Source of the DNA: Sabethes cyaneus
Taxonomy: Eukaryota > Arthropoda > Insecta > Diptera > Culicidae
Assembly: GCF_943734655.1 (NCBI RefSeq)
Contig: NC_071355.1
Span: 97,223,449 to 97,287,448, forward strand
Length of the DNA stretch: 64,000 nucleotides
Reading direction: 5' to 3'
Position numbers and translations under genes: made by a program. The first letter of the stretch is position 1, and the number at the start of each line of letters is the position of its first letter. A model generated the notes under the pieces. It was not told the DNA's origin and made no database searches. It saw only the letters and a list, made by a program, of their open reading frames with translations. Positions 48,285 through 60,759 of this stretch are shown here, in pieces.

Positions 48285-48777
48285 TTGGTATTTTTTTTCC
48301 TGTTTGGACTCATCACTGCGACCAGTATAGTTGATCTATTGTGATATCGCCCAGGTGTTTGCTGTATAACCTGCACTGCATTTCTTTATGCTATAGTCGC
48401 TATTGAATGAGCGATATGCTTATTAAATTTTATGCGTGCTTGTGTGTATTGGGATTTACCCTTTCTTCAAAGCTTGATCTACCTTACCCACCTATTCCTC
48501 ACTGCCAGTACTATCCTATATTATAGCCGTCCCTGGCGAGGACTCATTCGTTCCTCTGACCAGTACACTTAACTAGAGGGACTTTTGTGCTGTCAAGAGG
48601 CTTCAGTGGGAAAATTTAGAATTCAGCATGAAAGAAGGGTAAACGAGGGGGGGTGGCCTGAGAATAAACCCATGCTAAAGTCACTTGACATCGAATGACT
48701 TGATTCTACTAAGATGCGAACCCATGACCACTCGCTTGTCAAAGCAGACTCGGTAACCTTGCGGCTACGGAGCCCCC
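48285..48777 (-). mobile_element. tRNA-derived SINE of a second type
   Basis: The minus-strand head at 48777-48706 is tRNA-like: GGCTCCGTAGCCGCAAGGTT (A box) and GGGTTCGCATC (B box). About 420 bp of unique body follows and a T-run on the plus strand near 48290 is the tail. Possible target duplication attggtat/attggcat. Confidence 0.65.
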
Positions 48778-48779
48778 CA

Positions 48780-49590
48780 ACCAATTGGCATTTACCGTTT
48801 TGATGACTAATTATTTTATAATAACGGCCAGTGGAGAACGTGGATACAACAGGGTTACAGCACAGACTAACAGACGTAACACTGAAGCCTCATTCCATCG
48901 TCAATAAAAACGATCATTTCAAATTTTCGCTTAAGCCAAGACTCAAACCACAGTCGCTGCGCGAGAACGCCACTCACCTGCGCTGGCGCTGATATCAGAT
49001 ATTATACAAGTAAATTTATAGCTCTTAAATGTCTTTGGACACTTTACTTTTTTGTTCTTACAAAGTATAAAAATTACCTTTTTTGCCGACCGGTTTCGGG
49101 TAAGTAGTTACCCATCTACGGGGCCGAGTCCAACGTTAGCACGACTACGTAATTTGAAGTTAAATTTATAGCATTGCAAAATTTATAGCAACCTCTACTC
49201 TGCGTAGCGCAAAAACTGCACCAGGTGATGCTAGTGAAGTTTTAGGGGCGTCAATGAAACGATGTTTTGTTAGAAAATTTGTTCGAAGTGTTACGTCTGT
49301 TAGTCTGTGGTTACAGGGAAAGTGTTTTTTTTCGGAAGGGAGTTTTAGGGTTTTGCCCAAGTCCTGGTAATGATCGGGGCTCAAAACTGTATGTTTATCC
49401 TCCTACGAGACAGTGTGGCTGGTCGCGGCCTTGCAAGCCGATTCCAGTAGAACTTAAGCAAAGAACGACATAACAAATAATTCGGATCGGAACAATCGGC
49501 AAAGACCTACGCTGCGAAAATGAACTTTAAACTAGAAACTCGTAGGATGGAAGTGCCGGTCTCTGAATTTTCTTGGATATACCTGCGTGC
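48780..49590. other. Unassigned repeat-like sequence
   Basis: Contains ccgaccggtttcgggtaagt near 49088 and no gene. Probably a decayed repeat. Confidence 0.35.
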
Positions 49591-49599
49591 TTTTTGAAG

Positions 49600-49960
49600 A
49601 AGTGGAGTGGAGAACTTCAGCATCGTGGCGTTGCAGAAGGTATGTAGAAAGAGAACAACGATACGTACGTACAGGGATGGTTTGCTTCTGCGTCTTGCCC
49701 ACTTATCGTGCAGGGATCGAAAAGTGGAAGCCGAAGTACTGGCTCTGAATAGGGTACGGACGGACTTTATTTGGGCTGGGCACGGCCAAGTTGGTTATCA
49801 CCAATCGATCGTCAAGATTTGAGATATAGAACGATTACCAGATGACTGAAAGCATGGGGTTGGACTCTGAGAACTATCGAGTTGCTATCCTGAATGCCGC
49901 GTACAAAGTGCGTTTCTAAGTTTTCTTCCATCGACTGTAACCACTGGTTAATAGATTGCT
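49600..49960 (+). pseudogene. RTE-like fragments
   Basis: ENFSIVALQKVCRKRTTI (endonuclease start, 49607-49660) and SENYRVAILNAAYKV with FHRL (reverse transcriptase, 49875-49940) in neighbouring frames, with the part between deleted. Confidence 0.65.
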
Positions 49961-49964
49961 AGGA

Positions 49965-52320
49965 AATTATTAACCTATTTCATTGAAAGTTGGTCTACAT
50001 TAGTCAATTCTTTAACTTGTGATAAACCGTCAATAACTATGGAAAGGTATGGACAAAACCAGCTTTTGTGGTGAATGACCCTTTGGGTTAAAACCACTCA
50101 AAAAAAAAAAAAACCAGCTTCCCGAAGAAGGTTGAACTTTTAATGTAAATTAAAGAAACTATGGAAGAATTGTTCGAAATGTTATTTAGCACTATCGCAC
50201 CTTGGTTTTGAACAGATGTTACCTAAAACTAACACAGTGTAGATAAATCATAATGTAACAACCACACTAATCATATAATTAAATTTATTTTTTTTGGTGT
50301 AACATTTGATAGGGCGAAAGAAATTTGACATCTGACAATAACACAAATAGATAAAAGACGATAGGGTGTTTAAAATGCAAAGACCCGATGGGAGAATTTG
50401 AATCGCCCCTAAAGCAAATTGTAAAAAACAAAATAAATACCAAATTAAAAAATCTAAATTTTCATGTACTTTGGAGTAAGGCTTCTTTTTACGATTTTGA
50501 ATTTTCCGGACGGAAGCCATAATAAGACTTCTTCCTAAAAAAATTTAATCCACCTTTACAAATTTAATTTTCAATATCTAATCGATACCGAGTGTTCCTA
50601 TACTCTTTCGCTAGTATCACATCTATTTATTCATCCGAAGGGCATATGGCTTCGTTTTTTTTTTGTATGAATATTCCATGCGAGGGCGAATCCTGAATCT
50701 CATTCCGTAGCACCTCTGGACACAAGAACGACCCGACTCAATCGTTTTCTCGTTTCTCTTATCTGTTTCCAGTTGTGTATAGAACAGAGAGCCATCAAGA
50801 GACGTCCTCCTCCATCATGCTCTGGCACAGGTGATGTCAACCATGTACCGTAAACGATACTATTAAACTGTATTTTTTCCACAACGGTACATTCCTCGTT
50901 TCCCAGGAGAAATCTGTTTTCCTATCCTTCAGGCGTTTCGGCGAAATTGAATTGTCTAGTCTATCTATAATATCAAAATCAATTTCCGTTGAGCAAATTT
51001 TCGAAAGCACTGCTGCATTCGCTGCCATAACCAACCTACTGTCCCACGACGGACGGTCCGTGAGTAAAGAAGTGAAAGAAGTGCAACGAAAATCAAGTGA
51101 GTAGCAATCCCCAACCGGTACGGGCAGGTATTTCGGTGGTAGTTAAATAGCGATTTCCTAGGATACACTTCGACGGCATCAGAAACGATGAAATTGTAGT
51201 TACGGGAAGGTATTTTCAAGGCGCAATCAATGTGGCAGCAGAGCAAACGTTTTTTGTCCATTTGTTTGATCCTTCGTAGCTGAAGCTGAGAACATTCTGC
51301 AGCAATATCCATCCAAGTTCACTCCATGCAAAGTAGTGCTAGTAGGTACTGAAACTGAGTTCACAAGTGTATTGAAATGTTACAAAAACAGATTTTTCTT
51401 CTTTGTTATTTTGAATTCGTTGAAACAAGCGGAACCATTTTAGATTCGCTCCGGCACTGATGATAATAATATACTTTTCCGCTGGAGTTGAGCAGCGGAA
51501 TGTACTTTTTGAAGAAACTGCCATGTTTGTGCAAAAGTGACAATACTGCACATTGACCCTCTCTAATTGTTAACTCGTTATCGCTGTCTCGCAGACGATA
51601 TCGTATATTCAACTCTATTTCGCTTAATTACCTCAGCATGTTCCGGCAAAAATAATTAAAAATTATCTTCAAAAGCCTATAATAATGTGATGAACTTGAA
51701 GCTCCACTTAAGATTTGAGGCACAGACTTCTATGAGATGGAGAACTGAAAAGTTTTCATGGTCGCTATCGGAGTAGCACCGAAACGAAATTTTGTCGGCG
51801 GCTGCTAATCTTTAATAATATGACTAGGGTGAAACCATTTATAACGTGACATTGCCAATAAGCAGAGTCTGGCCAAAAGGCTGACTGGAAGAAAATATGC
51901 TGACCATCCTCGAATAGAAACTGCTTTGAAGTTTCGCGCCCTTGCGGTTCGACAAAAGGTATGCTGGCAAAGAGTGTTACGCTTCGTAAGTTTAGGGTCT
52001 TCAATAGATTCTATCTTTTAATTAGATTTGTACCAAAGTTTGGAAATGAGTCTTGCCACAGAAATTTGAGTTTTCTTGGTTATTTTAAGGTGTTTTAACC
52101 GATAATTAGTCGACTAATTCAAATCATCGACGGGCCAATTTTTAAATGTATTTTTCTACAGCCATGTCATTATGTTGAGCCGTTAAATGGGTAGTTTTGG
52201 AGCAATTATACTAACTTTATCAGGAAAATGGATAGTTAAGAGCTTTCTTCCATTTGTTAATCCAATTTTGTAAGCTGATAATACACATATCAATACACAG
52301 TTCAATACATAGTTCAAGCA
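49965..52320. other. No recognisable gene
   Basis: A stretch at 50085 (ccctttgggttaaaaccact then an A-run) is shared with 3065-3110 and looks like the 3' tail of a retroelement. Open frames at 50837-52004 (-) lack motifs. Confidence 0.45.
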
Positions 52321-52322
52321 GC

Positions 52323-53009
52323 TGTGTCAACCTGTTTTATGAAACGAAGATAAAATAACGCCAGTTACCTAATTCAATTCATAATTGTGCCTTGCAGCAA
52401 TTTTACGAGTCCTACGAAAATTCATATTTTATTAATAATTATTCTATTCTTACCAATTACATTGAAAATATGCTTGTCAAGCAAGAAGAGGTGCAGTGGG
52501 GAGGCAATAATCAGAAACTGATGGTTCAAATTGATAAATTGCAAACATGTGTGTGAGACACGCAGAAAATAACCACGCTAATAATTTTCCCGTGGGAGTC
52601 TAAATAGGTGGAATCTCCTCAATATTGTTATAGGTAACAATTTTCTAGTAGTATCCTGTATACTACCTGTATACTATCCTGTATACTACTAGAAAATTGT
52701 TACCTATAACAATATTGAGGAGATTCCACCTATTTAGACTCTCACGCGAAAATTATCAGCGTGGTTATTTTCTGCGTGTCTCATACATGTTTGCAATTTA
52801 TCAATTTGAACCATCAGTTTCTCATTATTGCCTCCCCACTGCACCTCTTCTTGCTTGACAAGCATATTTTCAATGTAATTGGTAAGAACAGAATAATTAT
52901 TAATAAAATATGAATTTTCGTAGGACTCGTAAAATTGCTGCAAGGCACAATAATGAATTGAATTAACTGGCGTTATTTTATCTTCGTTTCATAACACAAG
53001 GTTGACACA
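52323..53009. repeat. Near-perfect 690-bp palindrome with exon-like arms
   Basis: Left arm 52323-52652 and right arm 52682-53009 are reverse complements at roughly 97% identity by eye, around a spacer of about 28 bp made of CTGTATACTA repeats. Each arm contains ttgtgccttgcag, an excellent splice acceptor, followed by an open coding-like segment. See the separate entry for the coding content. Confidence 0.93.
52737..52942 (-). CDS. Exon-like open frame in the palindrome right arm (unknown protein)
   Basis: After the acceptor ccttgcag the minus strand reads QFYESYENSYFINNYSVLTN then YIENMLVKQEEVQWGG and KLMVQIDKLQTCMRH, ending at TAA-type stop at about 52737. Composition is that of an ordinary helical protein, not a transposon. 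I do not recognise the family. The left-arm copy (plus strand, from 52399) is the same but has a 2-nt insertion near 52553 that ends it at TGA. It is likely an exon duplicated from a host gene elsewhere. Confidence 0.45.
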
Positions 53010-53204
53010 TTAGCACCCAGTGAAAGAACGGAGACCTTTGCAACTTCGGTATGCCAGCGTGTCTCGCTAAATGAATGGAATGCAAACCTTTTTGGAGGTT
53101 AACAAAATTCACGTAAATACTCATACGAGGCTACATAACTCACGCAAGTATGTAAATCTTTACCATCCCCCAGATAGCCGACATATCGAGACTACAATAT
53201 GCCC

Positions 53205-53400
53205 ACGCATCACATCTTTATTGAGTTCAAAGCAGCATACGCTACAGTCGACCGCGACTATGTGAGGCGGATAATACATGAACACAGTTTTCCGGATAAA
53301 CTGACGCGACTGATCAGAGCTGCGTTGGTTCGAGTGATAAGATTCGTGCGCATCTCGTGATCATCCTCGAGGCCCTTGCAGACACAAGGCGGTGAGTTTA
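53205..53400 (+). pseudogene. RTE-like palm fragment
   Basis: FIEFKAAYATVDRDYVRRII (palm Asp motif) and SFPDKLTRLIRAALVRV. Truncated both sides. Confidence 0.8.
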
Positions 53401-53894
53401 ATAAACAAGGTAAGGGCTTCCCGAACAGATGATTCTGACAAAAATATTACAGAATTGTAGCTGAAGTTGATATTTCTATCAAACTTTGTTATAAATGTAA
53501 TAGGAAAATTTGCGACACACAAAATATTCTACAAAGAATCTATCCTGTTCTATTATTCATAACACGCTTTGTTACAATTTGGTTACAAAGTTATGACAAA
53601 ATGCTGATTTTTGAAACTCATATTGGTATAAACTAGATCAAATTAGGTATATCATAATTTGATATATTTGTGATATGCCTAAAGCAGATTTGGTTACAGT
53701 TTTCATTATTTTAACTACTAACGAGACCAAGTTTATAACAAAACACAAAGGAGATTTTGTTATAAAATACTTGTTATTTAGAACTCATCCTGTTATGAAT
53801 TTGATATTTTCATTTGATAGAGTTATTCTGCATATTTTTCAACATCGATCTTGAATCGAGGCATCGAGATTCTTATCGTGATCTGGTAAATGCC

Positions 53895-54130
53895 AAGTAG
53901 GTGACAGTGGGCTGGACCCGTCGTAATGATGCCGAACGACAGTGCGGTGAAAACGGTTCTCTTTGAACGCTCCACCAGTACCAGGGAAGGGCTATCAATA
54001 TCACTATATCTCGCACGTTGGTAATGTGGCTCACCCGGGACGAAAGCGACTTGCGAGTTTTGAGACGCCAAGGAAATCACCGACGAGTAGGCCGAGATCG
54101 AGTTGAGTGGAGTCGACTGCTCGAAAAAGC
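53895..54130 (+). pseudogene. RTE-like C-terminal fragment
   Basis: WAGPVVMMPNDSAVKTVLFE then RSTSTREG, matching the C-terminal block seen at 14250 on the other strand. Confidence 0.65.
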
Positions 54131-54589
54131 GCGAGCTATCCCTGCTCTGATGGCGACGAAAAAATTCGGACTCACAGTCGTTTGTTAGCAATTTTTTTTT
54201 TCAAATTTTACTGCATTACGTAATGAGTGTATGAAATCGCCCAGGTACTCGTGATCAGGATAAGTTCATTTATCCACAGTATTATTTTACCGGAGCAAGT
54301 TGTTGTTCAACTGGAGCAGGTAACATCCGGAAACGATCTCGAGAGCATCTGACCATCGATAGGAAACCCAGAAGGCAGAAATAAAAACAATTAATCCTAG
54401 GACTCATCCAAAAGTGGGGATTGTCTTAGAAGTACGGTTAAAAGGGCGAGAGTATAGTACTCCTATGTCTAGAAAGCAAAGAAAAAGACTTTTTTGAAGG
54501 TACATACTGCCTGGAACTGTTGAGGAAACAACATTTGGAAACAAACACTCCAATAAGCTCTACGAAAATTTGTAGACGAAATACGGTTG

Positions 54590-56940
54590 CATCGTTTTGG
54601 ACGTGAGTTTTATACCTCGGTCGATTAGAAGAGCTCCGGAAACTACAAAAACAAAAATGCGAGTCCAAAAATTTCCGACTACAAAATCGTCATCAACGCT
54701 CAGGTTGGCCAGGAGGAGGAATTCAGACCGGTTATTAAAAAGATCAGCGCACACCCGCTTGCGAACGAAGACAGCCAACGACTCATTGATTTCGCCGTCT
54801 CCAAAAATATAGCAACATGAACTAGCTACTTCCGGCACAGCTTCCAATATCGATATACCTGGAGTTCACCACAACAGATCGCAAGTCGACCACGTTTAAA
54901 TTGATGGAAGGCGCTTTTCAGATATCATCGACGTTAGAACCTGTCGCGCAAACATTAATTCTAACCACTACCTCTCGATGGTTAAAGTGCGTCAAAGAAT
55001 TTCCGTTGTTACCAACATCGTCACCACTCACGGTGCAATCTGGAACCATTCAAGTTACTTCAAGTCGCTTCTGAGTACGCACAATGCCTTACGGCAGCCG
55101 GGCAAGGAAGTGCTAAACGAAACCCCTCTCGAAAACTGTTGGGATAGCGCTAAAACAGCCATCGACAGCGTAAGGTGCCATTGGTTTCTCTGAAAAGATA
55201 TTAGACGAGCATAGTACAGTGAGGCGTCGCTGCTGCAGCAGAGGGCCTGTACTTCCAAGCACCATCCAATTGGTTCTTTGTGCAATGTTACTGGTTCGGC
55301 TAATCATGGAGTGCTACTACGGGCAGGCTACCTAAGCTAAGATAAAAAGCGCAGCCTAGAAGAAATGGAGTGCAAGGACATGGAGGAAGGACATCGTTCT
55401 TAGGAATAATAAATTCTATAATAAACTGAACGTATTTCGCAAAGCGTGCCGCGAGACGAAACATGTCGGGATAAAGACGGAGGGATTTTGTCGGATGAAC
55501 GTGAGGTAATCAAAAGTTGGAAGCTGCATTACAATGGCGCGAAGATGGAATACGAAGACTGTAGGGAGAATGACTACATCAGTACGGCGGATGATTGTGA
55601 TGTGCCGACTCCCACAATAGGTAAAATAATCGAGGCCAACAAGCAAGAACAACCAGGTAGTTGATAAAGACGGTATCGCAGCAGAGTTTTTCAAGATGGG
55701 CTCAGATAGGTTGGCTGCCTGTCTGCACCGACTGATAATCAGAATCTGGGAAACAGAACAGCTATTAGAGGAATCAAGGGAGGGGGTAATATGTCCAATA
55801 TACGATAAGAGCGACAAGTTGGAATGTGCGAACTATCGAGCGATCACTATTCTCAGCGCCGTCTATAAAGTGGTTTCTCAGATCATCTTTCGCTGTCTAT
55901 CGCCGTTAGTAAGTATATTCGTGGAAATTTATCACGTTTGTAGGCGGGCGATTAACAGACCAAATCTTTGTACTGCGACAGATCCTCCAAAACTGTCGCG
56001 AATAGTCCCTACGCACCACCTATTCATAGATTTCAAGGTCGCTTACGATATTATTGACCGAGAAGAGCTATGGACAATTTCGGACAAAAACGGCTTTACC
56101 AGGAAGCTGGCAAGACTGATTAAGGCCGAGGTGGAAGCCCGTTTGAAATACGCAGCTGTTTTCGACAATCCGATGGTATTTCTTCTGTTCAGCATCGCGC
56201 TAGAAGGTGTTATGAAACGTGTGGGTTTTAACATGCGGGGAACGATCTTGTTAATAATTCAGACCAATTTATCTGTTTCACTGATGGCATGGAAATTGTT
56301 GGGAGAAAGTTCCAGGTAGTTGCTGGCATACCCAGTTGAAACGTGATGCAGTAAAGGTTGGAAAAGTGGTGAATACGTGTAAAATTAAGTGCCTGTTAGT
56401 AGGAGGAACCGAGCGCGATCGTACTCGTAATAGGTAATAGTACGGTAGTCGACAGGGACGAGTTCGAGAAAGTGGACGAATTTGTATATTAAGGGTCGTT
56501 GATGACGTCAGATAACAACTTCAAAAGAGAAATACACTGACGTATTCTTGTCGGAATTCGTGCTTACTGCAAACTCCATAAGACCTGGAAAGCAAATGTA
56601 TCATGCACAAAACCCTAATAAGACCGGTCGGTAGTCCTCTACGGGCACAAAACGTGGACAATGCTCGACGGGGTCTAGGAAGCACTTACCGTTTTAAACC
56701 GTCATGTGCTTAGAACCATCTTTGGCCGGGTATGTGCGAACGGTGTATGGAGGAGAAGGATAAACCATAAGCTGACGCAGCTCTTCGGCGAACCCAGTAT
56801 CCAGAAAGTTGCTAAAGCTGGATGGGTACAATGGGCAAAACATGTTGCTCGCAAAAATGGTGTTCGGCTTGAATCAGGTCGGTACCAGACGCAGAGGTGC
56901 GTTGCGTGCTAGAAGGTTAAAAGAAGTGGAGCAAGACTTG
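54590..56940 (+). pseudogene. RTE-like retrotransposon, longest plus-strand copy
   Basis: From about 54650 endonuclease/linker remnants. From 55446 a linker with DGGILSDEREVIKSWKLHY. From 55696 a 207-residue open run with LHRLIIRIWETEQLLEESRE, KSDKLECANYRAITILSAVY, HHLFIDFKVAYDIIDREELW (palm Asp) and FSIALEGVMKRVGFNMRG. The FADD box is lost by deletion near 56250. From 56700 LRTIFGRVCANGVWRRRINH and KVAKAGWVQWAKHVA. Stops and frameshifts throughout. Confidence 0.85.
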
Positions 56941-56959
56941 GAAAGTGTGGGACACTCGT

Positions 56960-58140
56960 GAAATTGGAGATGGACAGCCATGAACCAACTGTGTTGGCGG
57001 AATATTTTTGTGCAGGTGAAATCCTAGAGAATATCGCAACACGGTAGGCAAGTAATGTCCCAAGGAGCACAGTTTTGGCACTTTTAATTGAAGAAACTTA
57101 TTTACAACTGAAATTGGTTCTAAATCAGTTGCCACAACTGCTTTATAACAACTGTGCTAGTAGGGGTACTCAATCATGTATGTATCATGTCATGTGTACC
57201 CATCTTGTTTGCTTTTTGTAATCGGTGGTTTTCGCCGATCACAAAAAGCAAATAATTTGAATTGTGGCGATCAACTCAATGTAAAAATATACATCTAAAA
57301 TTATTTATTTTAAAACCTTTGATTCATATTTTTGAAAATATTAGGATTACTTTGGTTGTAGTTTAAAACAGATATTCAATCAGTAACAAATGTTTATCAC
57401 ATTCTTAATTGTTGTAAATCACCTAATGACAAGCACCTCACCGTATTAATCACAATTAAACGATGATAGTAGTGCAAAGTCCATGCCAAATAAGAACCTT
57501 ATCACCCAGATCATATTAAATCGTGCGAACCACCTGAGTTCTGTGGATGAAGAAGTTAATTTGATTTATGGCTGTTTTGGCGTAGACAATCACAAGACAT
57601 AGCTGTGCTGTTATCCTGATAACAAAAATCGAGCCGCTTTTGAATTAATCTCGCCTGCATGCTAGAGCACAGCATAGGGATGGCATAATGGATTCTTAAA
57701 GCTCAAGTTGTCTCTCTTTTCTGGAACCCTATCGAAAATAAGCAAGCAAATTTTCGATAATGAAGTCTCGCTACGCCAACGATGCGATATGTTATTCTAA
57801 AAAAGTAACTTCGACACTCAGCAAATGCACTCGAATATCAAGGAAACGAATGCAATCAATTTTAATTTTTTTTTAGGATTCGAATGAACGCCTTGCATTT
57901 AAAAAGTTTTAATAAACTAATAACAACAACAACAATTTTAAATTTTGCAGTGCCTCTTTTTCTATTTTCAAAAGAAATATATGGTATTAAACAATTTTAA
58001 CAATTTTTGGTATGGTGCCGTCGGTTTCTTGTAGTTTTAGCCGAATAAGAAACGTTTTACTTTAATTTTTTCGACGCGAATTGAGAATATGGTAGCTTAT
58101 GGTAGCTACGTCTCTTTGCAGTATATTTAGATAAACGTAA
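56960..58140. other. No recognisable gene
   Basis: AT-rich. Two close inverted words 'tttgctttttgtaatcggtg' and 'cgatcacaaaaagcaaa' near 57210-57250 form a 15-bp hairpin. Nothing else. Confidence 0.45.
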
Positions 58141-58395
58141 CCGGATTCGAACCCACAACATCCGCCAGGGCATGTGGCTTGCTGGTACTTGTACCTTTGA
58201 GCCATAGGGGTGCTGGACAAAAGGAGACTGCGCGTAGACGGAGGAAAAGGCACAATTTGTGTCTAATAACTCACCCCATGTCGCTAGTTTAATAAGGAAA
58301 GTTATGCAGTCCTCTTGTCCAGCGCCTCTATGGTTCAAAGGTACAAGTACCAGCGAGCCACATGCCATGGCGGATGTTGTGGGTTCGAATCCAGT
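58141..58395. mobile_element. Head-to-head pair of tRNA-like SINE sequences
   Basis: Minus-strand unit 58223-58141 and plus-strand unit 58310-58395 are about 88% identical. Each has an A-box-like TGGCTCAAAGG (or TGGTTCAAAGG) and a perfect B box GGGTTCGAATCC, 45 bp apart. They face each other across about 86 bp. This is a tRNA-derived family different from the Feilai-like copies. Confidence 0.7.
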
Positions 58396-58453
58396 TATAA
58401 TCTCAGATTATAGCTTGGTTCGACCCATGCACCTTCCAGCATTGCACAAAAGG

Positions 58454-58722
58454 TAGAGATGGGCAAAACGGCTCTGAACCTTTCATTTGCTACCGCGAAC
58501 CGATTCAAATTGAGCGGCTCATGGTTCACGGTTCGTCTGTCCGCCAGGTTGACAGTTCGGTAAATTGCGATTCACGAACCAAGCTTCGTACCACTTTCGG
58601 AAAACTTCGGGTAAGTTTGAAGAACCGTCGTACTTTTTCAGGAGCTGTGAGCTGTTCTTTTGAACGCAATTTCCTGTGAACCGGTTCATTTGAACGGCTC
58701 GTGAGCTGTTCGCCGATCCCTA
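58454..58722. mobile_element. 269-bp non-autonomous hAT-like element
   Basis: Ends tagagatgggcaaaacggctc and complement of tagggatcggcgaacagctc. Perfect 8-bp duplication acaaaagg at 58446-58453 and 58723-58730. Internal 'gaaccg' repeats in both orientations. Non-coding. Confidence 0.88.
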
Positions 58723-58919
58723 ACAAAAGGTAGGAGTCACAACGACTGCTTATTAAGCGTAACTACCAATAACCCCCCCCCCCCCCTCACCTTTCCACTC
58801 TTTCCCCGCCATTCAAAAATTCTTCATTACTTTCCCCTACCGTCCCTTTATCAATTGTAGAACCACCGTTTCAAAAAAAATTACGTTTCTTCTATACCAA
58901 ATGGTTAAAACCACGGACG

Positions 58920-60755
58920 TTTTCTACGACAGGCTCGAAGCGACCTATAAATAGTGTCCGAAATACGACTTGAAAATCATCATCGGAGATGCAAATGCGC
59001 AGGGGGGAGGAAGGAACTCTTCCGGCCCGTCATTGGAAGACATGGCCTTCATCTGTCGACCAATGATAACGGTCTAAGGCTCATAAACTTTGCAGCCGCC
59101 AGAGTTATGGCCATCTGTAGTACCAACTTTTCACGTCTGAATATTCACAAACGCACCTGGAGGCATCCAAATAAAGTCTCTAGGTATCTGATCGATTACG
59201 TCTTAATTGACGGTTGACACTTTTTGGATGTCATTAGTGTACGGTCTTTTCGGAGACCAAATAACGACTTTGACTACCATCTCGTTGTGCGTAAGATTTG
59301 CGCAAGGTAGTCTCAAACGCGGCAAAGGCTCACATTGAGAGGACACTGCGTTCCAACATCCAACGGTTGACGGCAGATGGCATGGCAGCGGAATATGCCA
59401 AAAAGCTTGATCACCGAATCGCACAACAATAGGGAGAAAGGGAAGAAGATATATGGGATGTGGTAGAACATTCATGATACCATTGAAACAACTGCGACAG
59501 ACGTGGTAGGCACAACGCGTGGTAGACAGCGTAGTCGAATGCTCACTGTGGCTACACATCATTACACAGGAAGGTATCTAGAGACTAAAACTGCGGAAAA
59601 AAGAACCCACCGTTTAAAGAAGCGCGATTACGATTACGATTACGATTACTGCTCGCCGGCGTAGAAGTGCAATTCGCCAACAACGACACATGGAGTTTCT
59701 ACAAAACGGCGAGAAGTAGGAATTTTACCATGCCTGTGCTGTGCAATGATAGAGTGTGCTTACTGACAAAATGGCGGTAGCAGCCGGAGGGAAAGAACGC
59801 TTCCAGGCGCTTTTGAATGGAGTGGTAGACATGGTGATCAGCAGGAATAGGACAAGAATTGTCGATGGTCAAGCGTCAAGAAGGCAATTAGTGCGCTGAA
59901 AAACAGTCAGGCTGCTGGGAAGGGCGGTATCCCGGCTGAACTTCCATAAGCGAGGAGCTAGCAGCTGTACGAAGCAATCCACCGAATCATTGTCAGGATC
60001 TGGGAGAAAGAAGAAATGCCGAACTAGCTAGATGGTATGATTTGCCCTATTTTCAAAAAAAAAAAAAAAAAAGAAAGGCAACGACTCACCTGTAAAAACT
60101 ATCGAGACTATACATTGCTCAATTCTGCCTATAAAATGCTCTCTTGTATCCTGTTCTGTGGACTAAGACCGTTAGTGGAGTCCTTCGTCGGCGAGTACCA
60201 AGCTGGTTTTCGTGAGGGTGTCTCCATAACGAATCAGTTGTTTACCCTGCGTCAGTTAGTAGACAAGTTCCGGGAGTACAACTAGCAGGCTCATTATCTG
60301 TTTGTGGGCTTTAAGGCGATTCAGTCAAATGAAATGTCCTGTGGCAAGTTTTCCGAATAACTGGTTAAACTAAGTTGTGCGATGTCAAAATCATGCGTCA
60401 GAATACCGGACTAGACCTCAGCCGCTTTCGTGACGTTAGATGGACTGAAGCAAGGAGATGCACTCTCTACTGCTAACCTGCTATTTAAGATTGCCTTGGA
60501 AGGTGCAGGTTGCGGTGGGCTGGGCACCTGGCCACAATACCCGAAGAGTAGCCAAAGCTATTTTCAGTAGAGAACCAGCAATAGGCCGTAGACTTCGGCG
60601 GACGTGCGCTGTCGAGCATGATGCACGTTCGGCTGGTGTTCAAGGGGATTGGGAAAAGACAACCCAGAACCGAAGGTACTGGAGGACCATAATTCGTTCG
60701 GCGCAGGATCGATATACGTTATCCGTTGCCACTAAAGTAAAAAGTAAGTAAGATG
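58920..60755 (+). pseudogene. RTE-like retrotransposon remnant
   Basis: Endonuclease pieces VFYDRLEATYK, YDLKIIIGDANAQ, NGLRLINFAAARVMAICSTN, TWRHPNKVSRYLIDYVLIDG (58920-59215), then linker, ISALKNSQAAGKGGIPAEL (59890), GMICPIFKKK with a 17-A run, CKNYRDYTLLNSAYKML, GEYQAGFREGVSITNQLFTL (60040-60260), DGLKQGDALS (60440), and after a deletion of the FADD region the C-terminal part GTWPQYPKSSQSYF. Most complete endonuclease of this family here, but with many stops. Confidence 0.88.
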
Positions 60756-60759
60756 AAAT

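Noticed and set aside
48706..48777. Possible tRNA gene
   Set aside because: It has internal promoter boxes and a partial fold, but a roughly 420-bp body and T-run tail as in a SINE.
58141..58395. Possible functional tRNA genes
   Set aside because: A and B boxes are present, but no full cloverleaf or anticodon arm could be drawn; a tRNA-derived SINE fits better.
59630..59652. Short GATTAC/CGATTA tandem run
   Set aside because: Only about four units; ordinary slippage inside an RTE remnant.
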